Origin: Siderastrea siderea
Taxonomy: Eukaryota; Cnidaria; Anthozoa; Scleractinia; Rhizangiidae
Length of the DNA: 64,000 bases
Reading direction: 5' to 3'
Assembly: GCA_964030785.1 (NCBI GenBank)
Contig: OZ034970.1
Span: forward strand, 34,530,943-34,594,942
Shown here: one piece after another, positions 21,945 to 32,146 of the stretch
How the letters are laid out: every line of letters starts with the position of its first letter
How positions within the stretch are numbered: the stretch's first letter is position 1
Notes under the pieces: generated by a model
What the model saw: the letters and a program-made list of their open reading frames with translations, nothing else
Told to the model about the DNA's origin: nothing
Database searches by the model: none
Program-made: the position numbers and the translations under genes

Positions 21945-22035
21945 AACCTGGGCCAGGGCCCATGGGCGAGCCCATGGGCTACCCTATGGGCTACCTTATG
22001 GGCTACCCTATGGGCTACCCTGTGGGCCACCCCCA
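21945..22035. repeat. GGGCTACCCTAT minisatellite, left arm
   Basis: Alternating GGGCTACCCTAT/GGGCTACCTTAT units, mirrored at about 25525-25612 in the right arm. Confidence 0.85.
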
Positions 22036-22902
22036 AATTTGTTTTTTTTTCAATAAAAATAAAAAATAGTAAACATAAGAAAAATAAATTAAAATTTAAT
22101 TTCTCATTAATTTATCAATTTTTGGTATGTTAAAAAAAGTTGGTGGCTGTGGTGGATTAATTTATTAATTATGTAGTCAAGCAGAAACATAAAACAAATT
22201 AAAACAAAACTAAAGAGAAATAACAACCAAACAATGCAATGAATCCGAACTACGTGTTTATTCGAGGGCAATTTTTCTCTGTGGAATACGCCAAACAGCA
22301 CAGGAACACATGCTGCGAATTACTGAAAGGTGTGTTTTTAGAAAAAAAATCAAATATAATACTGAATACCTGCCAAATTTTCGGAAGTCAAATGCGTGAG
22401 ATTTTCATATGGATATTAAACGAATTTTCTAAAAAATTGTGACGACCTTAGCCTGCATAGCTGGCGGTATTGTCTGCGAAGGTAAGGTTTTGGTGGCGGA
22501 GCCTCCACGAGCGGCGAAAGCCGCGACAACGAGCGGCACAACTGCTAACGTCAGTCATTTTTTTGGTGTTAGAAGGTACACCGGAAGTTTTGTTTTATAC
22601 AACTCCCCCATCAGCGGTAAGGTTCCTCTTGCGTGGTTTCGCCGGGCGGTCGTCGGCCTGCATCGTTGAACTAGAGCTGGTCGCTTACAAGAGTGGTCAC
22701 AAGGAGGACCAAGGAGAGCTTTGACTGTACCGCGAAGCACAAAGCTCACTATCGAAACATTGGCACAAGTTTGTTGCAAATTGGTCTAGACATTGTGTCC
22801 ATTGTGGATGAGACATTACCGGAAAGCCTCATTGCCGAATTTAACTCGTGAAGTGTGATGTGATAACTGCGAATTACACCCCCTCCTTACCACTCCTAAT
22901 GC

Positions 22903-22953
22903 AACACACACACACACACACACGCGCACACACACACACACACACACACACGC
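22903..22953. repeat. CA microsatellite
   Basis: (CA)n interrupted by CGCG, about 50 bp. Confidence 0.95.
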
Positions 22954-23437
22954 ATGTACGCCTCTTCAAGAGTCATTACATAAGCCGACTAAAGTTCCAA
23001 AATTCCAAACTAATTTTATACTCTGACCAGTTTTGACTCGGTGAAGAGTATCCCCTAACAACACTGGCTTACGAAACGCCCTCAGACAAGCGAGGTGAAT
23101 CCATTCAGAAAATTATTGGAGAGCTTTTCCAAGTTTGTCCGATGCAAACCCAGTGCGTGCTATTATGTTTCAAGCAGTCCAGATAACATATTGGTATCAA
23201 GATTGTTTTGCTCCCCGTGGACATATTAAAGGCAGAACATTGCAGATCTCAAGACAACTATGCAAGAACGCCATAAGTCACTTGGTCATTTTTGACCATC
23301 TGTTTATGTCTACAAAGTGGTAAATCGACTTTTTACACTGGATATGTGACAAACACGAGTGCTGTTTACGGCTAACATGCAAAACAAAGACAGTATGAAC
23401 TCATCTGGTGGGATCCCAGGAAGAAAACGTGCTGTGT

Positions 23438-24553
23438 AGCCTGTTCCAGGCGTTCAGATAGTGGAGCGCGAGCGAAAACTAAAGTGAGCGAAAGAGCGGG
23501 AAAAAACGAGGGGAGACTGGGGGAGAGGACGAGGGAACGCCTGTGAAATTAATTTTAAAAAGCCCATGCCGCCCACTTTAGACCGCCGACAGCGGCAGAG
23601 AAACATGAACCCAAGGTCAGGTCAAAGTAAACAAGAAAGTTATGTAATTATGCTCACCGAAATAGGTTTCTCCCGAGTTTGAAGCGTTGGGAAAAGTACT
23701 GGTGATGCTTTAAGAAATCTGACATGCGAATGGACTTTGCAAATTTTTCTGCGATACGGAAAGGCAAATGTCATCTCCACTACTGGACCAATAAAGGTAA
23801 CGAGAATCACAGACGACTTTATATACACATCGGTTTATCAAATTGATGAATAGAAAGCTTTTCATTCTGTGACGGAATGAACTTCGCCCTCTTCATCGAT
23901 TGCGATGGTTACGATATGTTTGTTGTTGTTCTTTCCTCCACTTCTTCGACAGCAGGCTTTCATGACTTTCATAAATAATCTAGCCATTTCTCCTGCTTCT
24001 TCTTCGTCTACTTCGATAGCCAGCGCTCTAATTCCAATGCTTTGAAGCTGTTCTACTGGGTCTTTCATGATTACTTCAAGCGGAGTGACCACAATTATCT
24101 TAGAAACAGCGTTTCTTTGCAATGCGTTGATTAACCTTGGAAATAGTTGAAAGATCAAGCTATTTCAATCCTGTTGGAAGAATGGTGATGAGACCTCTTC
24201 CCAGAAACACGTTTTGAAGACAATCTTTTTATTCCATTTGCAAAGTATCCACATTTGTTAAATAGTTAAGCGCTTGCCGTAAAACAGATATTTAACCGTG
24301 CGTGACTCGATGGAGGATGACCTTCGCACGGGCACGCCATATCGCATTTCTTGTCTACGTCAACAACCCTCTGGTGTTGACGTAGACCAATCAGAGGGTA
24401 TACCAGATTCTGGTATACCGGAATGGCTTCCTTTGAGAAAATTTCACAGGCGTTCCCTCGTCCTTTCCCCCAGTCTGCCCTCGTTTTTTTCCCGCTCTTT
24501 CGCTCGCTTTATTTTTCGCTCGCGCTCCACTATCTGAACGCCTGGAACAGGCT
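23438..24553. mobile_element. TIR element with captured helicase-like fragment
   Basis: Inverted ends AGCCTGTTCCAGGCGTTCAGATAGTGG ... with about 110 bp of imperfect complementarity (23438-23548 and 24443-24553), containing CGCTCTTTCGCTCGC. A short relative sits at 54740-54888. Confidence 0.75.
23862..24158 (-). pseudogene. RecQ/DEAD-like helicase fragment
   Basis: The minus-strand frame (which opens with TTG, so it is not a complete gene) reads IFQLFPRLINAL then IIVVTPLEVIMKDPVEQLQSIGIRA, closely resembling the region after Walker A and motif Ia of RecQ-type helicases (PL..LM.DQV..L...GI). It then ends in an unrelated-looking acidic and Cys-rich tail. Probably an exon carried by the surrounding TIR element. 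Confidence 0.45.
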
Positions 24554-24988
24554 AGTTTTGATGGGGCAGACTTCCCTAAAATCAGATACCCTGTCTCAGG
24601 GCAAAGAGGCCAAGAACCATACAGAGAAATGCCGTGTCAGTATTATGTTGTGTCAAAGTTATTCTGTACCCCAGGGTAATATCAACAAAAACCACAACGT
24701 GGCATGTCCACTGACCACGTACAAGCGATCACATGCGTAAAGAACAATTTCTCACTCCTGACTCACAATTGCGTGAAAAATGGCGTTCACGTTCCAAACA
24801 AAATAGTCCAGCTGTGAAAGGTGCTAAGTGTTGCGTGTGTGTCCTCAATAAGAAGCTTACAAGATCGCGCCAATTTCGAGCTTCGTACTGTGACATTTGG
24901 TTATCTTCAGAAATTATCGGAACCTCTTCGGGAATCTTCGGCAACAAATGTCTGAACATTGGTGCTGTAGTGTTCGGAGGTCGTCATA

Positions 24989-25109
24989 ACCTGCGTAGCT
25001 GGCGGGATTGTTTGCACTAAGTTTGAGCGGCGGAGCCGGGATGCCGCTCATGGCGGTTCCGCCACCAAAACTTTACCTTCGCAGACAATACCGCCAGCTA
25101 CACAGGTTA
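24989..25109. mobile_element. short palindromic MITE
   Basis: AACCTGCGTAGCTGGCGG and its inverted partner CCGCCAGCTACACAGGTT bound a roughly 120-bp element; half of a related copy is at 22447-22530. Confidence 0.65.
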
Positions 25110-25668
25110 AGGTCGTCACAATTTTTTAGAAAATTCGGCTAATATCCATATGAAAATCTCCCGCATTTGACTTCCGAAAAGTTGGCAGGTATACAGTACT
25201 ATATATGATTTTTTTCCTAAAAACACACCTTTCACTAATTCGCAGCATGTGCTCCTGTGCAGTTTGGCGTATTCCACAGAGAAAAATTGGCCTCGAATAA
25301 ACACGTAGTTCGGATTCATTGCATCGTTTGGTTGTTATTTCTCTTTAGTTTTGTTTTAATTTGTTTTATGTTTCTGCTTGACTACATAATTAATAAATTA
25401 ATCCACCACAGCCACCAACTTTTTTTAAAATATCAATAATTGATAAATTAATAAGAAATTAATTTTTAATTTATTTTTTCTTATGTTTACTATTTTTTAT
25501 TTTCATTGAAAAAAAAATTGGGGGTGGCCCACAGGGTAGCCCATAGGGTAGCCCATAAGGTAGCCCATAGGGTAGCCCATGGGCTGGCCTATGGGCCCTG
25601 GCCCAGGGTTTGTCCACACCCTTTATTAATGTGGGAAAACCGACTTTTCCCACATTGATAAACATTAC

Positions 25669-26769
25669 AACACTTGCCTTTTTTTTGTCAGAGTGGCCAC
25701 TTTTAGATCGCAAAATACCCGAGCAAATAATAATAATTTTAGAAGTCTTGTAAGAAGCAGACTGACAACGATTCATTTATTTAAAACGGCGTTTTTAAGT
25801 TTACATGCAAGACTCGTTTCGACAGTAACCTCTGTCATCTCCAATCCTCTTAACTGTGACGCTTGTCCAGTGTTCTGAGAATTCCTTTACTATTCTTGAC
25901 ACAGCCGCCACAAAACCTCAAATTAGACTAGAAGTGAACTAGACTGTTCTTTTGTACTCAAAGAGGCCATGTTCATCTGTTGGGAGAAGCCTTTTTTGAT
26001 TTTCCATTTACTGTTTTTCTTGGTTGCTTCACTTGTTTTTGTGGTTTGGTGCAAGTTTCAACCGCATTTCCTTTAACTTAGCAATTTGATAGTTTTCACT
26101 CCACCCATTGTATAACTATTCTTATAAATTCAAATCTAATGAACTTTTATAATATATAGATTTAGCCATACCTAAAAGCGGAGCCGCCAAGAAATAAACT
26201 GGTGCTCGTTTCTCAAAAATAGTCCTGAAACTTTTCGGTCTGAAATATATTTCGGGGCTTTCTTTGGCTCGTTCGCTTTCGAAAAGTGTTTCTCAAAAAG
26301 CCCGAACGGTGTTCCGAATTGTGCTCCAATATTTTGAGGATCTGCTCTGTAAAGCCAAGCTCGAAAGGTCATTCTAGAGGCTGAGCACAGCTTGATTATT
26401 TTTTTTTTCGGGCATCAAACTGAACACATATTTTACTCAGGAGCCGTCTTGCTGGGTTTTTGCAATGTTTACATATCCTGTCATTAACTGTCAAGGCTTG
26501 TCAAATCTCCTTGGATTATTGGTCGCTTGAATGAACTTGAAACGGCGCCCATTTACAACAACAAAATAAAACTCATTCTGAAGTATTAATAAAATGGGTT
26601 ATCTTCATCGCGTTCGGATGTTCAGTTAACAAATAACATGAACTGCCACTATTAGTCTGGTCAAAAATTTATACCATCAAGATTGAAAACAAATACCAAA
26701 CACGCTTTAAATTATGGCATAAGTTTTGCGGATGCGAAGTAAGCCTATATAAAGTTAGGCGCTTTGAGG
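25669..26769. other. no gene recognised
   Basis: AT-rich. 26155-26400 (TTTAGCCATACCTAAAAGCGGAGCC and following) shares its first part with 57375-57410, so it is a dispersed repeat. Nothing else supported. Confidence 0.4.
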
Positions 26770-26775
26770 AACGCA
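26770..26775. repeat. Polinton target-site duplication, left
   Basis: AACGCA, repeated exactly at 49045-49050. Six bases is the hallmark Polinton/Maverick duplication length. Confidence 0.95.
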
Positions 26776-27285
26776 AGTAGTACATTCCGCTCGTATGGAC
26801 ATTTTCCTGGCTTCTGATTGGTCGAGAGCAAATCAATGACGTCATGACCCGGAACCGGAAGTCACGTGTTTTTAAGAGGGGGAAACCGCTGCCCAGTGGG
26901 AAAAAAGGATCGTGGGCTCATGGGAACCGGAAGTCACGTGTTTTGGAATGGGAAACCGCTGACCAGTGGGAAAAAAGGGATCGTGGGCTCATGGGAACCG
27001 GAAGTCACGTGTTTTGGAATGGGAAACCGCTGACCAGTGGGAAAAAAGGGATCGTGGGCTCATGGGAACCGGAAGTCACGTGATTTAGAATGGGAAACCG
27101 CTGGCGAGTATGAAAAAGGGATCGTGGGCTCAAGAGGAAGTAAAACCGCTGAGAAAACGCGGGCTCAAAGTCCAAAGTCCAATTTGGGGAACGTGGGTGG
27201 TCCTTTGGAGTGAAAAGTACACAAAATGAATAAATCATGTTTTATTGATTTGTTTTACAATAACTCCTTTGTGTTCCTATTTGAT
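26776..27285. repeat. Polinton left terminal inverted repeat
   Basis: About 510 bp, inverted at 48535-49044 with very few differences (for example at 27253 and near 27271-27282). It includes a 71-72 bp tandem array. Short open frames inside it are not genes. Confidence 0.95.
26837..27082. promoter_or_regulatory. CRE plus four ETS/E-box composite sites in the TIR
   Basis: A palindromic TGACGTCA (26837-26844) next to a CCAAT-type ATTGG is followed by four copies of CCGGAAGTCACGTG at 26855, 26927, 26998 and 27069, spaced 71-72 bp. These match the consensus for CREB, ETS and USF/MYC-type E-box factors of animals. The same array occurs inverted in the right TIR. Site identity is from consensus; activity is inferred. 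Confidence 0.6.
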
Positions 27286-27333
27286 ATGAGGGTTCCTTAA
27301 TGTTCATCACAATCGACGATCTTGTTGGGGTTT

Positions 27334-30300
27334 TCACTGGTAGCCATAGGGGTAGGTCTTGAAGGTGTTGTGATCAATGACTCTTTTGTTGCAGACTAAC
27401 TGATAGAACTTACTGCTTGGTTGGGTGTACAGTTGGTAGTTTTTTGGATTGCGTACAATTTGGTGGGAGTTAATGACCTGGATTTCCCTTGGTTTTGGAA
27501 GGGGTTTCTTGATTTCGTCCTTGACATTCTGACGCATGACGTCATAATTGAGCTGGGTGTGTCCTTCGCTGTTGAGCCGGAAGCCTCTGACCTTGCATTC
27601 CACTTTTCCTTTATTCGTAGTATACCCATAGTTCTTGGGTCCTCCACTGACAAATTCTTGAATGTATTCTTTATCATCTAATTCGGAGGCGAAGTCCCCA
27701 AGATAGGAACCCAAGACAGGTTGGAATTGAGTGGGTGTTTCCTCCAGGTAGATGACGGAGTCGGTGTCAAAGTAGAGGACTCTTTCCCCTAAGCGTTCCA
27801 GGGCGTCATACAATTTAAGGCGGGCGTGGCAGGTAGTGAAGCAGGCCACAAAAATGTTGAGGTTGGGCGAGCCGCGGATGTCCTCTTTTTGTTTTTGGTA
27901 GTGGATCTCCACCATGTCTTGGTTAATGACGGCAACGTGACGTACGTCTAAGGCATCGCTATCCAAAAACTGATGGAAGGCATGAGGGTCATCAAAGGCT
28001 TGAATTTGGGGCTTGTTGAGGCGTTGTCCAAACTTACCCCACATGGAGTTGAGCATGAGCTTAGCTAGGGTACGCAGGCCCGGGTTCTTCTTGATGTTGT
28101 TGTATTCTAACTGGATGCCTTCATGCAGGAAGTATTGTTCGATGTAACGTTGCTTTTCTTCTTCTGTCGTGACATCCTTAGGCCACCCACTAGCTTCTTG
28201 TTTGATTTTCAACCAGGTGTTGACATAATCGGCGAATAGGCCCTCACAGGTCTCTTCAAAATGCCAAGCTTCGTAGATGTATTGGACTTGGTACCCCAAT
28301 TCAACCGCTTTATACAACTCTGGGGTACACCAGGTACTGGTGAGGGCACGTTGTTCGTCGGTGTGAGGGCAATGATAAGATCTGTCCAAAAGAGGTTTGT
28401 CCATTTCTTCTTCCACACAACGGGCACAGAGGGGAAAGAGCAGTTTGTTGTCATGACGGTAAGGCAGCACGGGATGGTACAATTCACGGGGAGGCAGGAC
28501 TTTGCATTGGATGAGTCCAAAGTACTGGTGTATGTCCGTGTGACCCGGGGTGAAGATGATTGTCGGATGCCCTTTGGGGTACACAGACTTCTTGTTGACC
28601 CACGGGTACAAGGAGGTGACATCGATGTAGTGAATTTTTTGGCCAGGGGTGATCTGATGGTACAGTTTAATGGCATTGGTACGACCTCCACAGAAAGCAT
28701 CCCGAGGTTCAAGTGGTTGGATAAAGTTGAGTTCCCGGACGAAGGAGTCGATCTCTGGGTGGGTGTCTCGGAGGTGGTCCCATTGACATCCCCACATTTG
28801 AATGACGTTGTACCCTTGGTCGGTAAGCTTTTGGACTTTGTTTTGGGTGACGTCATAGAGGTCATGCATGGTTCGATCATAGTTGCGGGGATGTTTTTCG
28901 TGGCGATGGGGATAACAGGTAGGGCATCCGTGGGTGAAACAGCCTTGAAATTCGTAGACGGTGTGGGTGTCGGGGCAATAACCATCCACATAGATGTTGG
29001 TCCCGGGGATCTTATACTCGCCTTGATTTCGGACATGTTGAATGTACTGAGGCTTTGGATTGGCACTGGCCAAGAGATCGTTGGGGTTGAGATCTTGGAG
29101 GGCCCGTTGACGTAGTTGGTGATCGCACCAGGTTAACCAGTGAAGGGCTGGGAGGGACTGGTTGATGTTGTTAGTTCTCCACCCGTTCTGACCGGCGGGT
29201 TCGCTGGCAATACTGTTGGGGATCATCCGGTTCATACGTAAATCTCGATTACAAGCGGAGGCAATGGTGACGTGATCGAAGGGATTGAAGCCTGTTAAGT
29301 CTTCAAACATGCGTTTGAAAGTCAGACATCCTTGTTTGAGGAGTCGTACATCGGAACTGCAATAGGCCAATAACTCTTGTTGAAAATGAAACACCACCCC
29401 CTGGTCGCGTTGTTGTTGATGCCAGGTTTCAAAGGCTTGTCTGCCTTCGAGTGTCATGCTCTCAGGCATGTAGTAATCGCGTGAGGGGAGGATGCCCACG
29501 TAGTTTTGATGCTTATCACCGGGTATGTTGAACTTGTGGGGGAAATAGCCTTTGCAGAGTTCTGTCAAACCAAAGGTTTTGGGAAACGCGGAGAGGGGCA
29601 TCTGGAAGAAACTCATGGAATCAATGAAGCGGATGCGGTCATGTTTGATCTCTAAGAGTTTACATCCGTTGCGGAGTTGTTGGACGATGCGGTTGTCACT
29701 ATAATATTCTTGGATGATAAAGTACCCATCGTACCCTTGAAAATTATGAGCGATGACATTGACTTGACGGGTATCGTTTAGGGTCAAGGCATCCAGCCAT
29801 TCCAGAAAGTCACGGATACAAGTGGCACCTGGGAAAGGCTTGGGTTCATCGTTGTCTTCGGTTTCGGCCACGACGAGATTGGGAATGTGTTTTCCGTGGG
29901 GTTGCATGGCTTCGATATCAAAGAAGACGTGTAAGGGAGGCAGGTCTTCCTCGTCCTCGTCCTCGGAGGCGGCATGGGGTTCCGCGGCGGCGGCACCTCG
30001 TTTGGCGCGAGGACCTTTTTGACGGGTCCTCTTTCTCTTCTTTTGGTCTTGAGGTTTGGGGGCTCTTTGTATAAAACAACGGTGGTCGTCAGCGTGGACG
30101 TACTGGTGACAAGACGGGCAATCCACGTGCCAACAAAGGTGACGTTGAATGCGGGACAAGCCCACATTTTGTTGATAACAGTCACGGCATCGGTGTCGTT
30201 GAGAGCACACGGAGGTCTGGAGGCCCGTGACGGGTTTGCCCGCGTGGGTCTTGCTGGAATGGGCTTCGTAACACGCGGGTCCGAAAAAGTCCCGATGACA

Positions 30301-31503
30301 CGAGTCGCAACGTTGAGTGGCTTTCAGGTGCCGGGGGTAAGCATATTGAAAGTCTGGACAATCTTTCTGTCGACAGGCTCCACACACCTTGGTTTTGGTG
30401 CATCGATGCAGTCCCTCATTGTCATAGGGTTTCCAACAATCCGCACACACATAACTGGACCCGAAAAATCCCGGCAATTTGGTGATGACATCATAATGGT
30501 CTTGGTTGTGCAACAGGATCAGTTGTTTGTCAGAAAGGGGGCCAAACGTCGTGATGTGAAACGATCGCTGTGCATCGACCAGGATGATCTGGTAACCGGT
30601 GAGGGACGGAGCCTTGCTGAAAGCCGTTAAGGCGTCATAGCTGCAAGGACCGAGGGGTACCTGGGCTTCATTCTGGAGGTCCAGAGCTAGGGTTCTCTGC
30701 AGGGATTTTCCTTGTCGGATGCTGCTCCATTTCGGGTGCTGGTCCACGCGAGCTTTGGCGACCACGAGGGCTCTGGCACAGCAGAGCTCATCATCATTTT
30801 GGATGCGGATGACCGACCGTTTGTTGGCCGTTAACATGGTCATGGTAGGATGGCCTGGTTTCCCACGACGGGGTCTGCCGGTGCCTTGAGGAGCATGATG
30901 AACTTGAGTGATGGAGACTTGAAAGGAGTCATCCATTTCAAATTGTTCGTTGCTGTTGAGGGCTTGGGCTAAACGTTGGAACAGCGCCTCCACCCGTTCT
31001 GTGTCTCGACGCCATTCACCTGCACGTAATCCCCACCCCTGAAAATTATTGTGCAAGCGATCGGATGCTATGGTAAAGTAGAGTCGATCTTGATCGTGGA
31101 GGTCGGGGGTGGTGGTTAACACTTGATCGACGGCTCGACGTAATCCATCTTGCAGAGCTTGGGTTATATTTTGACCTGGCATCAAGTTCCCCCTTTGGCG
31201 TAACTGGGTCTTGAAATGACGTTCTTGTACCCCCATGCGATCACTCTTCCGATTCACAAAAGGTTCGAGTTCAAAGTCGAAGGTAACGTGTTCAGAGGGA
31301 TCCAATCCACCCCCACTTTGTTCCCATTGGTTCAAGGCCTCTTCACAAATGTCGTCGTCACTGTCCGCCATGTTTTCGGTGCAAATCAAAGGTCCCATAC
31401 AGGAATTGGTGTCGTCGTCCGAATCAGTTAAACCGAGCATGGCTAAAACCTCATGGTGGGCGAGGCCACTTGGCCCCGCCACATCGTCTTCTTGAGAGGA
31501 CAT
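27334..31503 (-). CDS. polB: protein-primed family B DNA polymerase
   Basis: 1389 residues from an ATG at 31503. Exonuclease blocks: DIEA (D529, E531), then AHNFQGYDGYF, then YCSSDVRLL. Polymerase blocks: motif A DVTSLYP (D961), motif B KLMLNSMWGKFG (N1152), motif C YFDTDS (D1246, D1248). The N-terminal third has an acidic start (SDDDTN), then several CxxC/H clusters between about 350 and 480 (CADCWKPY, CGACRQKDC, CDSCHRDF, CPSCHQY), followed by a basic, then acidic, linker. A GYCPDTHTVYEFQGC...CPTC segment (about 840-870) is an insertion typical of Polinton polymerases. It replicates the element from a terminal protein primer. Own promoter with TATAAAAAC at 31536-31544. Confidence 0.97.
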   Translation of the reverse strand: MSSQEDDVAGPSGLAHHEVLAMLGLTDSDDDTNSCMGPLICTENMADSDDDICEEALNQWEQSGGGLDPSEHVTFDFELEPFVNRKSDRMGVQERHFKTQLRQRGNLMPGQNITQALQDGLRRAVDQVLTTTPDLHDQDRLYFTIASDRLHNNFQGWGLRAGEWRRDTERVEALFQRLAQALNSNEQFEMDDSFQVSITQVHHAPQGTGRPRRGKPGHPTMTMLTANKRSVIRIQNDDELCCARALVVAKARVDQHPKWSSIRQGKSLQRTLALDLQNEAQVPLGPCSYDALTAFSKAPSLTGYQIILVDAQRSFHITTFGPLSDKQLILLHNQDHYDVITKLPGFFGSSYVCADCWKPYDNEGLHRCTKTKVCGACRQKDCPDFQYAYPRHLKATQRCDSCHRDFFGPACYEAHSSKTHAGKPVTGLQTSVCSQRHRCRDCYQQNVGLSRIQRHLCWHVDCPSCHQYVHADDHRCFIQRAPKPQDQKKRKRTRQKGPRAKRGAAAAEPHAASEDEDEEDLPPLHVFFDIEAMQPHGKHIPNLVVAETEDNDEPKPFPGATCIRDFLEWLDALTLNDTRQVNVIAHNFQGYDGYFIIQEYYSDNRIVQQLRNGCKLLEIKHDRIRFIDSMSFFQMPLSAFPKTFGLTELCKGYFPHKFNIPGDKHQNYVGILPSRDYYMPESMTLEGRQAFETWHQQQRDQGVVFHFQQELLAYCSSDVRLLKQGCLTFKRMFEDLTGFNPFDHVTIASACNRDLRMNRMIPNSIASEPAGQNGWRTNNINQSLPALHWLTWCDHQLRQRALQDLNPNDLLASANPKPQYIQHVRNQGEYKIPGTNIYVDGYCPDTHTVYEFQGCFTHGCPTCYPHRHEKHPRNYDRTMHDLYDVTQNKVQKLTDQGYNVIQMWGCQWDHLRDTHPEIDSFVRELNFIQPLEPRDAFCGGRTNAIKLYHQITPGQKIHYIDVTSLYPWVNKKSVYPKGHPTIIFTPGHTDIHQYFGLIQCKVLPPRELYHPVLPYRHDNKLLFPLCARCVEEEMDKPLLDRSYHCPHTDEQRALTSTWCTPELYKAVELGYQVQYIYEAWHFEETCEGLFADYVNTWLKIKQEASGWPKDVTTEEEKQRYIEQYFLHEGIQLEYNNIKKNPGLRTLAKLMLNSMWGKFGQRLNKPQIQAFDDPHAFHQFLDSDALDVRHVAVINQDMVEIHYQKQKEDIRGSPNLNIFVACFTTCHARLKLYDALERLGERVLYFDTDSVIYLEETPTQFQPVLGSYLGDFASELDDKEYIQEFVSGGPKNYGYTTNKGKVECKVRGFRLNSEGHTQLNYDVMRQNVKDEIKKPLPKPREIQVINSHQIVRNPKNYQLYTQPSSKFYQLVCNKRVIDHNTFKTYPYGYQ

Positions 31504-31741
31504 GATCAGATGAACTCACTGGAGATCGGGGCTCTGTTTTTATAGAGAACCAAAATGTCACGTGGGAGGGGAAGGAGCCAATCACTAAACAGGGTGCCCC
31601 GTAGAGAGGGGGTGCCCTAGGGAGGGGTGGGACGGGGTGGGGGGACCCCCCTCCCCCCTCTCTAGTGAGGGTCCATGGTGCATCACGGGAACGAATGAGA
31701 GACTATAAAACAGATCGATCCTCGGGCTGGAACATCTCAAC
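31504..31741. promoter_or_regulatory. divergent promoter between polB and the plus-strand pair
   Basis: TATAAAAAC on the minus strand (31536-31544) serves polB; TATAAAA on the plus strand (31704-31710) lies 32 bp before the next ATG. Between them are CACGTGACA, a CCAAT-type ATTGG and a G/C-rich near-palindrome (GGGGGGACCCCCC region at 31638-31660). The polB half closely resembles, inverted, the promoter at 47500-47639. Confidence 0.7.
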
Positions 31742-32146
31742 ATGGACTCTCACCATGAGAAGTTGTTAGAGACGTTTGAAGAGTTTGAGCTCGATTTGGA
31801 AGTGGAAGAGGTCTTAGAGAAAGTCAAGAGGGAGGTACTGTTGAAGGACGATCAGTTGGCTGAGTTTGCAGAAACTTTGAAGCAGTTGGAGCCGGAAAAA
31901 GTGGAAGCCCAGAGACTTCGAAGAGAACAGGCGGCTCCTTTTCACCCACTGTGCTACCCTCAATTAACGTGTGAGTGGTTTGTGGAGGGGCTCGACTATT
32001 GCTGTCCCTATTGGAGGTACCAATTCAAGCGCCCCCTCACCCCGCCACCAGCACCACCGCCATCGCCCAATGCCTGCCGGAAACGAGGGCCTCCGCCGCA
32101 GCAACCGACGACGCACGACGTACCGACCAAACAACAACGACCTTAA
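31742..32146 (+). CDS. unknown acidic protein, 134 aa
   Basis: ATG at 31742, 32 bp after a TATA box. The first 70 residues are acidic and look helical or coiled-coil (EEFELDLEVEEVLEKVKRE); then a Cys/Trp/Tyr patch (LCYPQLTCEWFVEGLDYCCPYW) and a Pro-rich tail. No family recognised. Its 3' end overlaps the next frame by about 75 bp, so the two may be translated from one transcript. Position beside polB suggests an early or regulatory role, which is inference. Confidence 0.6.
   Translation: MDSHHEKLLETFEEFELDLEVEEVLEKVKREVLLKDDQLAEFAETLKQLEPEKVEAQRLRREQAAPFHPLCYPQLTCEWFVEGLDYCCPYWRYQFKRPLTPPPAPPPSPNACRKRGPPPQQPTTHDVPTKQQRP

Larger units (their letters stand above)
21922..25668. mobile_element. 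composite element with ~600-bp inverted repeat arms
   Basis: The left arm (about 21922-22525) and right arm (about 25062-25668) are inverted copies: GTTTATCAAT terminus, a (GGGCTACCCTAT)n minisatellite, a long AT-rich block and a frame for a peptide NPNYVFIRGQFFSVEYAK present in both arms. Flanks match the two halves of an unoccupied relative at about 51410-51475. The interior holds a second TIR element (23438-24553). Exact ends are uncertain because the terminus is itself palindromic. Confidence 0.6.

Noticed and set aside
26844..27083. 79-codon frame in the Polinton TIR, repeated in the other TIR
   Set aside because: It merely translates the 71-bp tandem array; no start context or promoter spacing supports a gene.
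28261..29115. 284-codon plus-strand frame opposite polB
   Set aside because: Antisense shadow of the polymerase gene; no recognisable domain, and the polymerase motifs on the other strand are unambiguous.
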